42,193 nucleotides of DNA, from the NCBI RefSeq assembly GCF_003712195.1, contig NZ_RDSD01000030.1:1-42193 (forward strand). The letters run 5' to 3'. Shown one piece after another: positions 1 to 7,995 of this stretch (positions are counted from its first letter, which is position 1; the number at the start of each line of letters is the position of its first letter). Both the position numbers and the translations under genes were made by a program. The notes under the pieces are model-generated. The model had not been told where the DNA came from, did not search any database, and saw nothing but the letters and a program-made list of their open reading frames with translations. Source of the stretch: Proteiniphilum sp. X52 (GTDB lineage: Bacteria > Bacteroidota > Bacteroidia > Bacteroidales > Dysgonomonadaceae).

Positions 1-158
1 AGGTTCAGCATGGACGGCAAGGGCCGCGCAATCGACAATATCTTCATCGAGAGGTTCTGGCGGAGCCTCAAATACGAAAAAATCTATCTGGAACCATCCG
101 ACAATGGATTGGAGTTATATCACAAAATAAAGGATTATATGGAATTTTATAACAGGAA
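1..158 (+). pseudogene. IS3-family transposase, left piece (integrase core, interrupted)
   Basis: The reading frame is open from the window edge and encodes the end of an rve/DDE integrase core, with IDNIFIERFWRSLKYEKIY (the catalytic-Glu region) and HKIKDYMEFYNR. The normal family ending (RPHQSLGYKTP) is missing. After codon 52 the frame runs into foreign sequence and stops at 178-180. The missing ending is found in frame at 9510-9575, so this is the left half of a gene split by the mobilizable element. The gene also continues upstream of the window, so its own start is not visible. Confidence 0.9.
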
Positions 159-180
159 CTATTCGAGTAAAGGGTATTAG

Positions 181-468
181 GGTGAGGATGAAAGGTAAGT
201 AAATGGAAATGAGAGAAATTTGCGCCATATTTCGGTGATTTGTACAGAGGGATTAAGTGCAGAAGATGTGGATTTGTGCAGAAGTTCCGTTACCAAATCG
301 TTAGTCTATTCCTCGAATGGTAACGAAGAGGTAAGAGAAGGTAACTGACGGAAGGCTATTCGGCAACTCATCTTTCTGTAATTATGGTGCTGATGCTCTG
401 TACCACAATGTTTTGCGTAGCTGAAAACGCTTCGGTAACGGGTAACTTTGCCCATAAAACAGAAGCGT
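181..468. repeat. Left-end region with repeated GGTAAC/GTTACC hexamers (possible integrase arm sites)
   Basis: This non-coding stretch lies between the element's left end and the first integrase. It holds GTTACC at 289-294 and GGTAAC at 319-324, 340-345, 434-439 and 441-446. Two copies are 21 bp apart and two are 7 bp apart. One GTTACC, preceded by AAATC, is also present near the right end at 9436-9441. Short repeats clustered beside an integrase gene are typical of arm-type integrase or excisionase binding sites; that function is inferred. Confidence 0.35.
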
Positions 469-1698
469 ATGCAAACAGACAAATTCAAGGTGTTGCTCTA
501 CCTGAAAAAGAGCGGATTGGACAAGTCGGGGCAAGCCCCGATAATGGGACGAATAACATACGGGCGAACGATGGCACAATTCAGTTGTAAGCTGTCGTGT
601 GACCCTAAGTTGTGGAACGCTCGTGAGAGCAGGCTGAACGGCAAAAGCCGTGAAGCAGTGGCTACGAATGGCAAGTTGGAACGCTTGCTTCTCTCAGTGC
701 AGTCGGCTTATAGAGTGCTTTGCGAGAGAGGTGTAGTCTTTACGGCAACAGACATCAAGGAGCAGTTCCAAGGAAGTATGCAAACTCAAATCACCTTTTT
801 GGAGCGATACGACCGAATGGTCGAAGAGATGGAACAAAAGGTGGGCATCGAAATAAAGGCTACAACTATGAGTAGTTACCACACTGTTCGCAAGCACTTA
901 CAAGCCTTTATCCGAGAGAAGTACCGCACGGCAGATATTCCTTTCGGACAGATAGAAGAAGATTTCTTGGAATGCCTGCAACACTACTCGGTCGGGAAGC
1001 TGGGACATTCGCAAGGTCATTATCGTAAGATGGCTTTGGCGGTGAAGAAAGTCTGTCGTTTGGCGTATCGTGAAGGCTTGACAGAGCGACAATTGTTCGC
1101 TCACGTACAGATAGAACGAGGAGAGAATAAACAACCTCGTGCGTTGGATAGAGCTTCGTTGGATAAGTTGCAGGGCTTGACCTTTGAGCCGTATGAAGTG
1201 GAGTTGGAGACCGTTCGCAATCTCTTTCTATTCTCTTGTTATACGGGTGTCGCTTATTGCGATATGGTTGCCCTGAATCGGAAACATCTCTTTACGGATG
1301 ATGAAGGGGCATTGTGGCTGAAGTTCCACAGACAAAAGACCGATACCCTTTGCCGTGTGAAACTCCTATCCGAAGCGGTGCGTTTGATAGAGCGGTATCA
1401 GTCTGATGAACGTAGTACGCTCTTTGCTCCCATAGCCTATTCGGCTTACCTCGTCCAACTCAAAGCCTTACAACTTCGGGCTGGTATCTCTATTCCCCTT
1501 TCGGCACACGTCGGTCGCCACACTTTTGCAACCTTGATAACCTTGGAACGTGGTGTTCCCATCGAAACGGTAAGCCGAATGCTGGGACATAGTAGCATCC
1601 AAACGACCGAGCGATACGCCCACGTCACCCCGAAGAAGCTCTTCGATGAGTTCGAGCGATTTCTCTCTTTCACCGAAGATTTACAACTCTCTTTGTGA
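469..1698 (+). CDS. Tyrosine recombinase/integrase 1
   Basis: A site-specific recombinase of the Bacteroidetes phage-integrase family, about 409 residues. The N-terminal arm-binding domain opens with FKVLLYLKKSG, followed by a SAM-like core-binding domain (about residues 110-210) and a C-terminal catalytic domain. Visible catalytic motifs are HVGRHTFATL (HxxR), LGHSSIQTTERYAHV (His and nucleophilic Tyr) and a Lys in RQKTDT. The usual first Arg is not at its normal place (YTGVAYCDM), as in IntDOT-like enzymes. I start at the ATG at 469 because the upstream in-frame start would be TTG at 448. A second integrase follows 123 bp downstream; the pair probably catalyses integration and excision of the element. 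Confidence 0.88.
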   Translation: MQTDKFKVLLYLKKSGLDKSGQAPIMGRITYGRTMAQFSCKLSCDPKLWNARESRLNGKSREAVATNGKLERLLLSVQSAYRVLCERGVVFTATDIKEQFQGSMQTQITFLERYDRMVEEMEQKVGIEIKATTMSSYHTVRKHLQAFIREKYRTADIPFGQIEEDFLECLQHYSVGKLGHSQGHYRKMALAVKKVCRLAYREGLTERQLFAHVQIERGENKQPRALDRASLDKLQGLTFEPYEVELETVRNLFLFSCYTGVAYCDMVALNRKHLFTDDEGALWLKFHRQKTDTLCRVKLLSEAVRLIERYQSDERSTLFAPIAYSAYLVQLKALQLRAGISIPLSAHVGRHTFATLITLERGVPIETVSRMLGHSSIQTTERYAHVTPKKLFDEFERFLSFTEDLQLSL

Positions 1699-1821
1699 CA
1701 TTCAAGAATATGCCCTCAAAAGCACCTAAGCTTTTCCGAGAAAGCATACAAGCTTTTATCCGAAAGCTTAGGAGCTTTGGGAGATAAAGTAATTACCATT
1801 CATACAGCAGACGAAAAGATT

Positions 1822-3000
1822 ATGCGCAGTACCTTCAAAATCCTATTCTATATCAATAAGAACAAGACTAAAACGGACGGCACAACGGCAATCCTTTGTC
1901 GTATCACCATAGACGGAGCGAACGTGGTGATAACCACAGGCGAAAGCATCACTCCCCACGATTGGTGTGTGAAGCGAGGGGAGACAACGAACAAGAAGAC
2001 CAATCGACGCCTGCAAACCTTTCGGGAGGAAATCGAACAGGGGTACAACACCTTGCTCTACAAATATGGAGCGGTGAGTGCCGAGCTTCTGAAGAACTAT
2101 TTGCAAGGCATCGGGAGAAATCCGACGACCCTTCTTGCCCTTAGTACGGAGGAATTGAAAGCCCAACGAGAAAGCAAGAGCGAGGGAACGTATAGCAACA
2201 ATCGAAGTTCCGACAGACAACTCAATTCCTTTGTGAGGAGTCGTGATGAGGAGGATATTCCTTTAACGGCTCTTACGATGGACTTTTTTGATGATTATCG
2301 TTTCTATTTGAAGAAGGAGGGCTATGCCCCTGCAACGATAAACGGGCATCTCTGTTGGTTAAGCCGATTGATGTACCGAGTCGTCAGTCAGAGAACGATT
2401 CGTTTCAATCCGTTTGAAGAAGCGAAGTACGAATCCGTGGAGCGTAAACCTCGTTTCCTAAGCAAAGGCGATGTGGCAAAGCTCTTGGCATTCCCATTGC
2501 AGGACGAAGGGGCAGAACTAAGCCGAAGAATGTTTCTTTTCTCTGTCTTCACGGGTTTGGCGTTTGCCGACTTGCAGAGCCTGCGAGCTTCGCAAATCGA
2601 AACGAACAACGAGGGGAAGCGATATATCCGCAAAGTAAGACGGAAAACGGAGGTGGAGAGTTTGATACCCTTGCATCCGATAGCGGAGCAGATACTTTCG
2701 CTTTACACAAAGGAGGAGAGCAAGGGGGATTATAAGATATTCCCCGATACGATGAGCAAGGGCAAACTACTAACCCATCTCAAAGCCGTGGGCTTGGCGT
2801 GTGGCATTCGCACTCCGCTGGGCTACCACGTCGGTCGCCACAGTTTCGGCACGCTGACTTTGGAGGCAGGTATTCCGATAGAAAGCATCGCCAAGATGAT
2901 GGGACACGCCTCCATCTCCAGCACGCAAATTTATGCCCAAATCACTGACCAAAAGATTGCAATGGATATAGAAAGATTAATACGGAAAGGAGGTCTGTAA
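1822..3000 (+). CDS. Tyrosine recombinase/integrase 2
   Basis: A second recombinase of the same family, 392 residues from the ATG at 1822. That start gives the family's typical opening MRSTFKILFYINKNK; an upstream TTG at 1777 adds 15 residues and is less likely. Domains are arm-binding (1-90), SAM-like (about 120-210) and catalytic. Motifs are HVGRHSFGTL and MGHASISSTQIYAQI with the nucleophilic Tyr. As in integrase 1, the first catalytic Arg position reads FTGLAFADL. The two proteins share only family-level similarity, so they are not a recent duplication. Tandem integrases are common on Bacteroidetes mobilizable elements and may act together. Confidence 0.88.
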   Translation: MRSTFKILFYINKNKTKTDGTTAILCRITIDGANVVITTGESITPHDWCVKRGETTNKKTNRRLQTFREEIEQGYNTLLYKYGAVSAELLKNYLQGIGRNPTTLLALSTEELKAQRESKSEGTYSNNRSSDRQLNSFVRSRDEEDIPLTALTMDFFDDYRFYLKKEGYAPATINGHLCWLSRLMYRVVSQRTIRFNPFEEAKYESVERKPRFLSKGDVAKLLAFPLQDEGAELSRRMFLFSVFTGLAFADLQSLRASQIETNNEGKRYIRKVRRKTEVESLIPLHPIAEQILSLYTKEESKGDYKIFPDTMSKGKLLTHLKAVGLACGIRTPLGYHVGRHSFGTLTLEAGIPIESIAKMMGHASISSTQIYAQITDQKIAMDIERLIRKGGL

Positions 3001-3285
3001 ATTTAGATCAATAAAGAAGTACTGCTTCTACTTACTTAAGCATGGAACAAGCCTCTTTCTCTTATTTTGCAGTCCTTGCTTAGTAGAGACTTGAATGATT
3101 CTAAAGAAATAATTTGTTAGCATTGAAATTCCTTTTTTGTGCTAAAATTCGTATCTTTATACCCGCAAACGTAGATTGGCGACGGTGTAACACTACACCT
3201 TTGTTTTTAGAGGAAAATTTATCATTTAAGTCTAACTAATATCGCCTGACCGCTAGTAGCAATTGTAGCAAACTATTCATAGATA

Positions 3286-4203
3286 ATGGAAAAGATGGAA
3301 ATCATAAAGACAAATACTTTAACGAAACGCTTCGGTTCAACCGTTGCAACAGATAACATTTCCATTCACGTTAATCAGGGCGAGATTTACGGTTTCTTGG
3401 GACTAAACGGTGCGGGTAAGACAACCCTAATTCGTATGCTGTTAGGAATGATAAAACCCGATAGCGGAACAATCACACTTTTTGGCAACGAACTTACACC
3501 GCAATTCAGACAATGGAATGACATCGGTTATTTGGTTGAAACGCCCTATTCATATCCCAATCTTTCGGTTTACGAAAACCTGAAAGTGATTTACAAGTTG
3601 CGACAGCAGAACAACCCCAAAGTGATTGACGAGATTATTGAGAAACTAAAACTCACAAAATACAGAAACACCAAAGCCAACGCCTTATCTCTTGGCAACC
3701 AACAACGGTTAGGACTTGCAAAAGCACTCATACACAAACCTAAACTTCTGATATTGGACGAACCAATAAACGGTTTAGACCCGGAAGGAATTGTCGAAGT
3801 TCGGGAGCTTTTAATCGACCTTGCTAAAAATGGTTCAACCATTTTTCTTTCAAGTCACATACTCGGCGAAATTTCCAAAGTTGCAAACCGTATTGCCATC
3901 ATTCACGAAGGAAGACTGATTAAGGAGTTGACGACAAAAGAATTATCAAGTCAAATCATCAAGAAAATTCTGGTGCAAACAACAGACAATCAAAAGGCAA
4001 TTCAACATTTACAAAATGCCAATTATTCAGTTAAACCAATAGAGACAAACGAAATAGAAATTACAAATAGCGAAGCATTGGAAAAACCGGAACTCATATC
4101 AAAACTATTGACAGAAAACGGACTTCCCCCCAAACAAATTTTCCTATTTACGGAAGATTTAGAAATGTATTTTCTACGGACCATAAAAGGGAACAAACTA
4201 TGA
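3286..4203 (+). CDS. ABC transporter ATP-binding protein (BcrA/CcmA type)
   Basis: An ATPase subunit of an ABC-2 type exporter, 305 residues. Walker A is GLNGAGKTT, the signature region reads LSLGNQQRLGLAKAL, and Walker B is LLILDEPINGLDP followed by an SSHIL switch-like segment. The C-terminal 90 residues form the extension typical of bacitracin/lantibiotic self-protection ATPases. The next gene starts inside this stop codon (ATGA overlap at 4200), so the two are translationally coupled. It is probably accessory cargo of the mobilizable element, giving export of a peptide antibiotic or similar compound; the substrate cannot be read from sequence. An alternative ATG lies at 3295. Confidence 0.85.
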   Translation: MEKMEIIKTNTLTKRFGSTVATDNISIHVNQGEIYGFLGLNGAGKTTLIRMLLGMIKPDSGTITLFGNELTPQFRQWNDIGYLVETPYSYPNLSVYENLKVIYKLRQQNNPKVIDEIIEKLKLTKYRNTKANALSLGNQQRLGLAKALIHKPKLLILDEPINGLDPEGIVEVRELLIDLAKNGSTIFLSSHILGEISKVANRIAIIHEGRLIKELTTKELSSQIIKKILVQTTDNQKAIQHLQNANYSVKPIETNEIEITNSEALEKPELISKLLTENGLPPKQIFLFTEDLEMYFLRTIKGNKL

Positions 4204-4988
4204 AACAGCAAATACGTGCATTACAAGCAGAACTGATAAAAATAAAATACTCGAAAATTATTTGGGCAACTTTTATCGCATTTGCATTAGCACCAATTAT
4301 GGGTGCTGTTTGCATTTTTATCATTCAAGGTGGCGAAGCATTGGGAAAAACAGGCGCACTTGTTGCCAAAGCAAAAGCAATGAACTTTGAGGCAAATTGG
4401 GAATCGTATTTTGATATACTAACACAAGCCGTTAGCGTTGGCGGTATTTTGGTTTTCGGGTTCGTGGCAAGTTGGATTTTTGGTCGTGAATATTCTGACG
4501 GAACAGCTAAAGATTTGCTTTCACTCCCTACATCACGAACACAAATTCTGAACGCAAAATTTAGTCTGTTCGTACTTTGGTGTTTCCTGCTTGTGCTGTC
4601 AAATTTGTTGCTGGCATTTGTTTTCGGAGCACTTTTGCAACTCCCACCACCAGGCAGTGGTTGGCTGCTCCAATCGTTAGGCGACTATTTCTTTACGACC
4701 GTTTTGACAATTATTATTGGTTTTCCGATTGCATTTTTCGCTCTTTGGAGCAAAGGCTATCTTGCTCCTTTGGGCTTTGTTGCATTGACATTGGTATTTG
4801 CACAAGTAATTGCAGCGACAGGTTACGGCTCATATTTTCCTTGGTCAGTCCCCGCACTTTATAGTGGTGTAGGCGGCGAATACAAAATCTTACTTGACAA
4901 TTACAGCTACGGAATTTTAGTACTGACGAGCATTGCAGGGTATATAGCGACAGTGATGTATTGGAACTATGCAGACCAAACGAAATAG
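4200..4988 (+). CDS. ABC-2 type transporter permease
   Basis: A membrane partner of the upstream ATPase, 262 residues with about six hydrophobic segments (for example IIWATFIAFALAPIMGAVCI and GGILVFGFVASWIFG). The sequence GREYSDGTAKDLLSLPTSR matches the conserved cytoplasmic loop of ABC-2 permeases that work with BcrA-type ATPases. The ATG overlaps the ATPase stop as ATGA. It would sit in the inner membrane and form the transport channel with the ATPase. The gene ends with TAG, followed directly by the decayed SMR gene. Confidence 0.85.
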   Translation: MKQQIRALQAELIKIKYSKIIWATFIAFALAPIMGAVCIFIIQGGEALGKTGALVAKAKAMNFEANWESYFDILTQAVSVGGILVFGFVASWIFGREYSDGTAKDLLSLPTSRTQILNAKFSLFVLWCFLLVLSNLLLAFVFGALLQLPPPGSGWLLQSLGDYFFTTVLTIIIGFPIAFFALWSKGYLAPLGFVALTLVFAQVIAATGYGSYFPWSVPALYSGVGGEYKILLDNYSYGILVLTSIAGYIATVMYWNYADQTK

Positions 4989-5009
4989 AGAGAAACAACT
5001 ATCGCCAAC

Positions 5010-5288
5010 ATGCGCTTTCCGTCAGGTGGAGTTACACGTAAACTTAAAGCTTTGTCTCCCATACCGTTGTGTATAGTGTGAATCTGCGTTACTTACATTG
5101 TCTGCTTCGATTTCGTGTCTCTGAAAATAATTCCGCGAGGTGTTGACTATACGATGTAGGCGGCATTGGATATTGTACTGGGTATAGTATTTAAGCAACA
5201 ATTTGATATTCCAGATGGAATCGGCATTGCGCTTATCGTGGCAGGTGTAATAGTCATAAATCTCTTTTCAAGTACATCAGCACATTGA
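5010..5288 (+). pseudogene. Decayed SMR-family (EmrE/QacE-like) efflux gene
   Basis: One frame keeps the second half of a small multidrug resistance protein. IIPRGVDYTM is followed by a TAG at 5157-5159 where these proteins have Trp. The frame continues with AALDIVLGIVFKQQFDIP and IGIALIVAGVIVINLFSS, ending at 5286-5288. A second in-frame stop (TGA, 5079-5081) lies upstream, and the first transmembrane helix is unrecognisable. Two internal stops and a missing start make it a dead gene. It follows the ABC permease directly, suggesting the element once carried a two-part efflux cargo. Confidence 0.7.
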
Positions 5289-5383
5289 CAGGGTGGCATT
5301 CCTATTTACAAAAGAAAAAGTCGTTTGTCAATCCTCTTGATTCTTTAAGGCACAACAAAATATCATAGCAAAAGAATAAACAG

Positions 5384-5677
5384 TTATCTCCGATAATTCT
5401 CTTGCAGTAATCGGTTGATGTCTGAGAGGCGGTAGAGGATTTTCCCTGCGATTTGGGTGTAGGGGATAATGCCTTTGTCCCGATAGTCCTGCAAAGTGCG
5501 AGGACTAACGAAAAGGTGTTCGCAGACCTCCCGCCCCGCAAGGTATATTTCTCCCCCGAAGAGCGGACGGTGCGTTTGGGCAATCTCCCGAATACGCTTG
5601 CTTACTTCTTGAATGCCTGAAATGACTTGTTTCATTTCGGGCGTTTCTTTGTTTACGATTTCGTGTTCCATAGTCAT
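5384..5677 (-). CDS. Helix-turn-helix (MerR/excisionase-like) protein 2
   Basis: A 97-residue protein. Its C-terminal half is an HTH_17/excisionase-type winged helix: YLAGREVCEHLFVSPRTLQDY followed by RDKGIIPYTQIAGKILYRLSD. The start overlaps the stop of the upstream HTH gene by four bases (ATGA at 5674-5677), so the two form an operon. A second ATG, two codons in, is an alternative start. On Bacteroidetes mobile elements such paired small HTH proteins act as recombination directionality factors or regulators of excision, which is the likely role here. Confidence 0.78.
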   Translation of the reverse strand: MTMEHEIVNKETPEMKQVISGIQEVSKRIREIAQTHRPLFGGEIYLAGREVCEHLFVSPRTLQDYRDKGIIPYTQIAGKILYRLSDINRLLQENYRR

Positions 5678-5952
5678 TGTATTTTTCGATTTGACTTGGC
5701 AAGGAGAGCTTCCACATCCTCACGCTTGTAATAGCACTTATGCCCGATTTGGATAAAGGGCAGCACGGACGTGTCCCGATAGTGTTGGAGCGTTCGCTTG
5801 CTGATGTTCAGTATTCGGCACACGTCCCCGTTGTGCAACAGGTCGGGGACTTCGGGCTTCGTCCCGAAGTGTTCTCTCATACAAAGAGCCAGTTCTTCGA
5901 TGCTCTTTTTCAGTTCCTCCCAAGCGGAGGTGTCGATGGCGGTAAATCTCAT
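5674..5952 (-). CDS. Helix-turn-helix (excisionase-like) protein 1
   Basis: A 92-residue protein starting at the ATG at 5952, chosen because a good promoter ends just upstream and the longer frame has no conserved sequence. The N-terminal half is a short coiled-coil-like segment (WEELKKSIEELALCMREHF). The C-terminal half is an HTH_17 domain, NGDVCRILNISKRTLQHYRD then FIQIGHKCYYKREDVEALL. It is a paralogue of the protein encoded downstream. It probably binds the element ends to control excision, which is inference from family and context. Confidence 0.8.
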   Translation of the reverse strand: MRFTAIDTSAWEELKKSIEELALCMREHFGTKPEVPDLLHNGDVCRILNISKRTLQHYRDTSVLPFIQIGHKCYYKREDVEALLAKSNRKIQ

Positions 5953-5992
5953 ATCAATATCGTTTTTAATTGTCGTTTTTCTCTTTTCGGTG

Positions 5993-6023
5993 CAAATGTA
6001 TGCGAGCGAAATCCTTGTCCCAA
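5993..6023 (-). promoter_or_regulatory. Bacteroidetes-type promoter for the HTH gene pair
   Basis: On the minus strand, TTG (plus 6021-6023), a 20-bp spacer and TACATTTG (plus 5993-6000) match the Bacteroidetes sigma consensus TTG-N19-21-TAnnTTTG. It lies about 40 bp upstream of the HTH start at 5952. A second TACATTTG lies at 6063-6070 without a clear partner and may be an alternative start site. Confidence 0.65.
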
Positions 6024-6160
6024 GAACCGATGAAATCAAGGGAAACAGCAGGAAATCGCAGGCAAATGTACAAGCACCAACCGCCTGTTTCACTCACCTT
6101 TCTCTAAGTGCGTACTTGTGGCTCTGATATGGTGTGAAATGTCCGCACGACACAACGGGA

Positions 6161-6200
6161 AAAAGATACCGAGCAATCTCACGGTCGCTCGGTATCTTTT
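6161..6200. terminator. Perfect 14-bp hairpin with A/T flanks (bidirectional terminator)
   Basis: AAAAGATACCGAGC at 6161-6174 and its exact complement GCTCGGTATCTTTT at 6187-6200 form a 14-bp stem around a 12-nt loop. A-run and T-run ends on both strands fit a bidirectional rho-independent terminator. It separates the HTH operon from the region in front of the primase-like gene. Confidence 0.65.
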
Positions 6201-6708
6201 CTTTGATTACTCGGCATCTTTTGGAGGTTCTCTCACCAATGATAATTCTCGCTTGCATATCCCTCGAAGAAAAAGGGTGCAGGTATTAGCAATCCGATGA
6301 AGTCGTTTACAGAGCCTTTCTCCTCTCTGTTCTTGCTTTTTGAGCCTTTTCGTTCTGTTTTCTCCCATTTTTACTACTCATTTTCGGAGCATTTCTCTGT
6401 ACCTCGAAGCAACAGACACACCAGCCTTGGGACTCTGTGTTCGCCTCTGTAACTTGGTTTCAGCATCCGTTTTCGGATGAAAGTTCAAAACCAAGCAATG
6501 AAAGGAAGAACGAACAATGAAAAGAAATAAGCGAACGAAAAATGCCATAGATACTTTCTTCTTTCACTGTGAAAGAAGATATACAGTGAAAGGGAAAAAG
6601 CAGGGAATGGCTTTTTGCTTTGCGTGCGACAAGGTGCGTCCTCCGTGAGCCGACAGCCTTTCCCTTTCACCGTTTATAACTCAAATCCCATTTATTCAAT
6701 GACCACTT
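6201..6708. other. Gene-free region with nested palindromes, possible replication or transfer origin
   Basis: No credible gene is seen in about 500 bases. Two structures stand out: a 23-bp palindrome (6557-6579, arms built on TTCTTTCAC/GTGAAAGAA), and a 12-bp perfect inverted repeat, GTGAAAGGGAAA at 6586-6597 with TTTCCCTTTCAC at 6659-6670. The repeated TTTCAC/GTGAAA words just before a primase-like gene suggest an origin or binding site for an element-encoded replication protein. This is inference. Confidence 0.35.
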
Positions 6709-7665
6709 ATGAAACCAAGATATTACGATTTAGAACATATCAAAGCGATACCGATAGCCGACTATCTGCACGCTTGTGGCATTGAGCCTGCGAAGCGTTA
6801 CAATGGCTACGCCCTCTATCACGCTCCCTACCGAGAAGACCCCAATGCCAGCCTGAAAGTGGACTTTCGGCAAAACCTGTGGCACGACTATGGGACAAGC
6901 CAAGGCGGAAGCATCATCGACCTTGTGATGCGGATGCAAGGATGCAGTGCCTACAAAGCAATGGCACATCTTGCCGAAAGAAAAGCGATAACCCTCGCTT
7001 CTTCTTCCTTTCATCGTGAAACTCACACAGAGCAGATAAGAGGTGAACAGCGACCAAGTAATGTAAGGTGTATTCTCTTCATCAGCGAAGAGTTGCCCCT
7101 GTATCTGCAAAACTATCTCCGAGAGGTGCGCAAGATAGACCTTGCCGTGGCAAGTCCTTATCTCCGTCATATTCGTTACGAAGTGGGAGGACGAGAGTAC
7201 TCTGCCATCGGCTTCCCAAATCGCGCAGGAGGGTATGAGCTTCGGGGCGACAAGACATTCAAGGGAACGATTGCCCCAAAGGATATATCCGTGATTGCAG
7301 GAAAAGCGAGCAACGCTCCTCTCTGTATCTTCGAGGGCTTTGTGGACTTCCTTTCCCTTCTCACGATGAAAGGGGAAGAAACCATTTCGCCTTCCATCGT
7401 TCTGAACTCCGTGAGCAATATCCATAGAGCCGTTGCCTATCTCCACGAGAACGGCATCGACTCCGTTCGGGCATTCCTCGACAACGATGAAGCAGGACGA
7501 AAAGCCCTCCAATCTCTTCGCTCAGCAGGCATCAAGGTAGAAGATATGAGCCGACACTATGCCCGATACAAAGACCTCAACGAGTACCACATTTCTCGCC
7601 AACAAGCTATGGAACAGAAACAGAAGAAACCTCAATTGGTCGTTAAGCGTGGATTTCGCAGATAA
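6709..7665 (+). CDS. TOPRIM/CHC2-like primase protein of a mobile element
   Basis: A 318-residue protein. The N-terminal part matches the zinc-finger fold of DNA primases: YALYHAPYREDPNASLKV, then LWHDYGTSQGGSIIDLVMR. The expected Cys/His zinc ligands are mostly absent, so it is degenerate as a zinc site. The C-terminal half is a TOPRIM domain with LCIFEGFVDFLS (Glu) and VRAFLDNDEAGRKAL (DxD). Such proteins accompany MobV relaxases on Bacteroidetes plasmids and mobilizable elements. They probably prime synthesis of the complementary strand after transfer or excision. The relaxase gene lies 330 bp downstream. Confidence 0.83.
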   Translation: MKPRYYDLEHIKAIPIADYLHACGIEPAKRYNGYALYHAPYREDPNASLKVDFRQNLWHDYGTSQGGSIIDLVMRMQGCSAYKAMAHLAERKAITLASSSFHRETHTEQIRGEQRPSNVRCILFISEELPLYLQNYLREVRKIDLAVASPYLRHIRYEVGGREYSAIGFPNRAGGYELRGDKTFKGTIAPKDISVIAGKASNAPLCIFEGFVDFLSLLTMKGEETISPSIVLNSVSNIHRAVAYLHENGIDSVRAFLDNDEAGRKALQSLRSAGIKVEDMSRHYARYKDLNEYHISRQQAMEQKQKKPQLVVKRGFRR

Positions 7666-7849
7666 GGCAAAAGAGTGCAATCAAAACCAAATATCAACTG
7701 GGCATCCTTAGGGACTAAAAGAGAACAAAAGCAGACAGATTGCTTTGTTTCGATAGCTACGGCAGTTCATTAAACTGCAAGTTTCCTTGATGAAAAACTT
7801 AGAAACAAAGCCTTCTGAGCATTCAGAGAATGCAGCTCTCAAAGGCAAA

Positions 7850-7975
7850 CTTCGGAAAGGGCGGAGCGGACATTTCAAGAAATGCCATAGCTCATTAGGG
7901 TATTTTCTTCACGCTGCACTCCGTTATCGCTAAAAATACCCTCCTGAGCCAAGGGAGTCCGCCCCTTTGGATACC
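7850..7975. other. Candidate oriT upstream of the relaxase gene
   Basis: The 330-base gap before the relaxase gene holds a perfect 10-bp inverted repeat, AGGGTATTTT at 7897-7906 and AAAATACCCT at 7933-7942. It is enclosed by a longer imperfect pair: AAAGGGCGGAGCGGAC just upstream, and GTCCGCCCCTTT downstream at about 7957-7968. Inverted repeats directly upstream of mobV are the usual place for the nick region. The nick position itself cannot be assigned. Confidence 0.4.
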
Positions 7976-7995
7976 CCTAAGTCTATTTTCAAACA

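Noticed and set aside
6709-7665. A large minus-strand frame (6730-7512) opposite the primase-like gene.
   Set aside because: It is antisense to a protein with clear TOPRIM motifs and has no family features.
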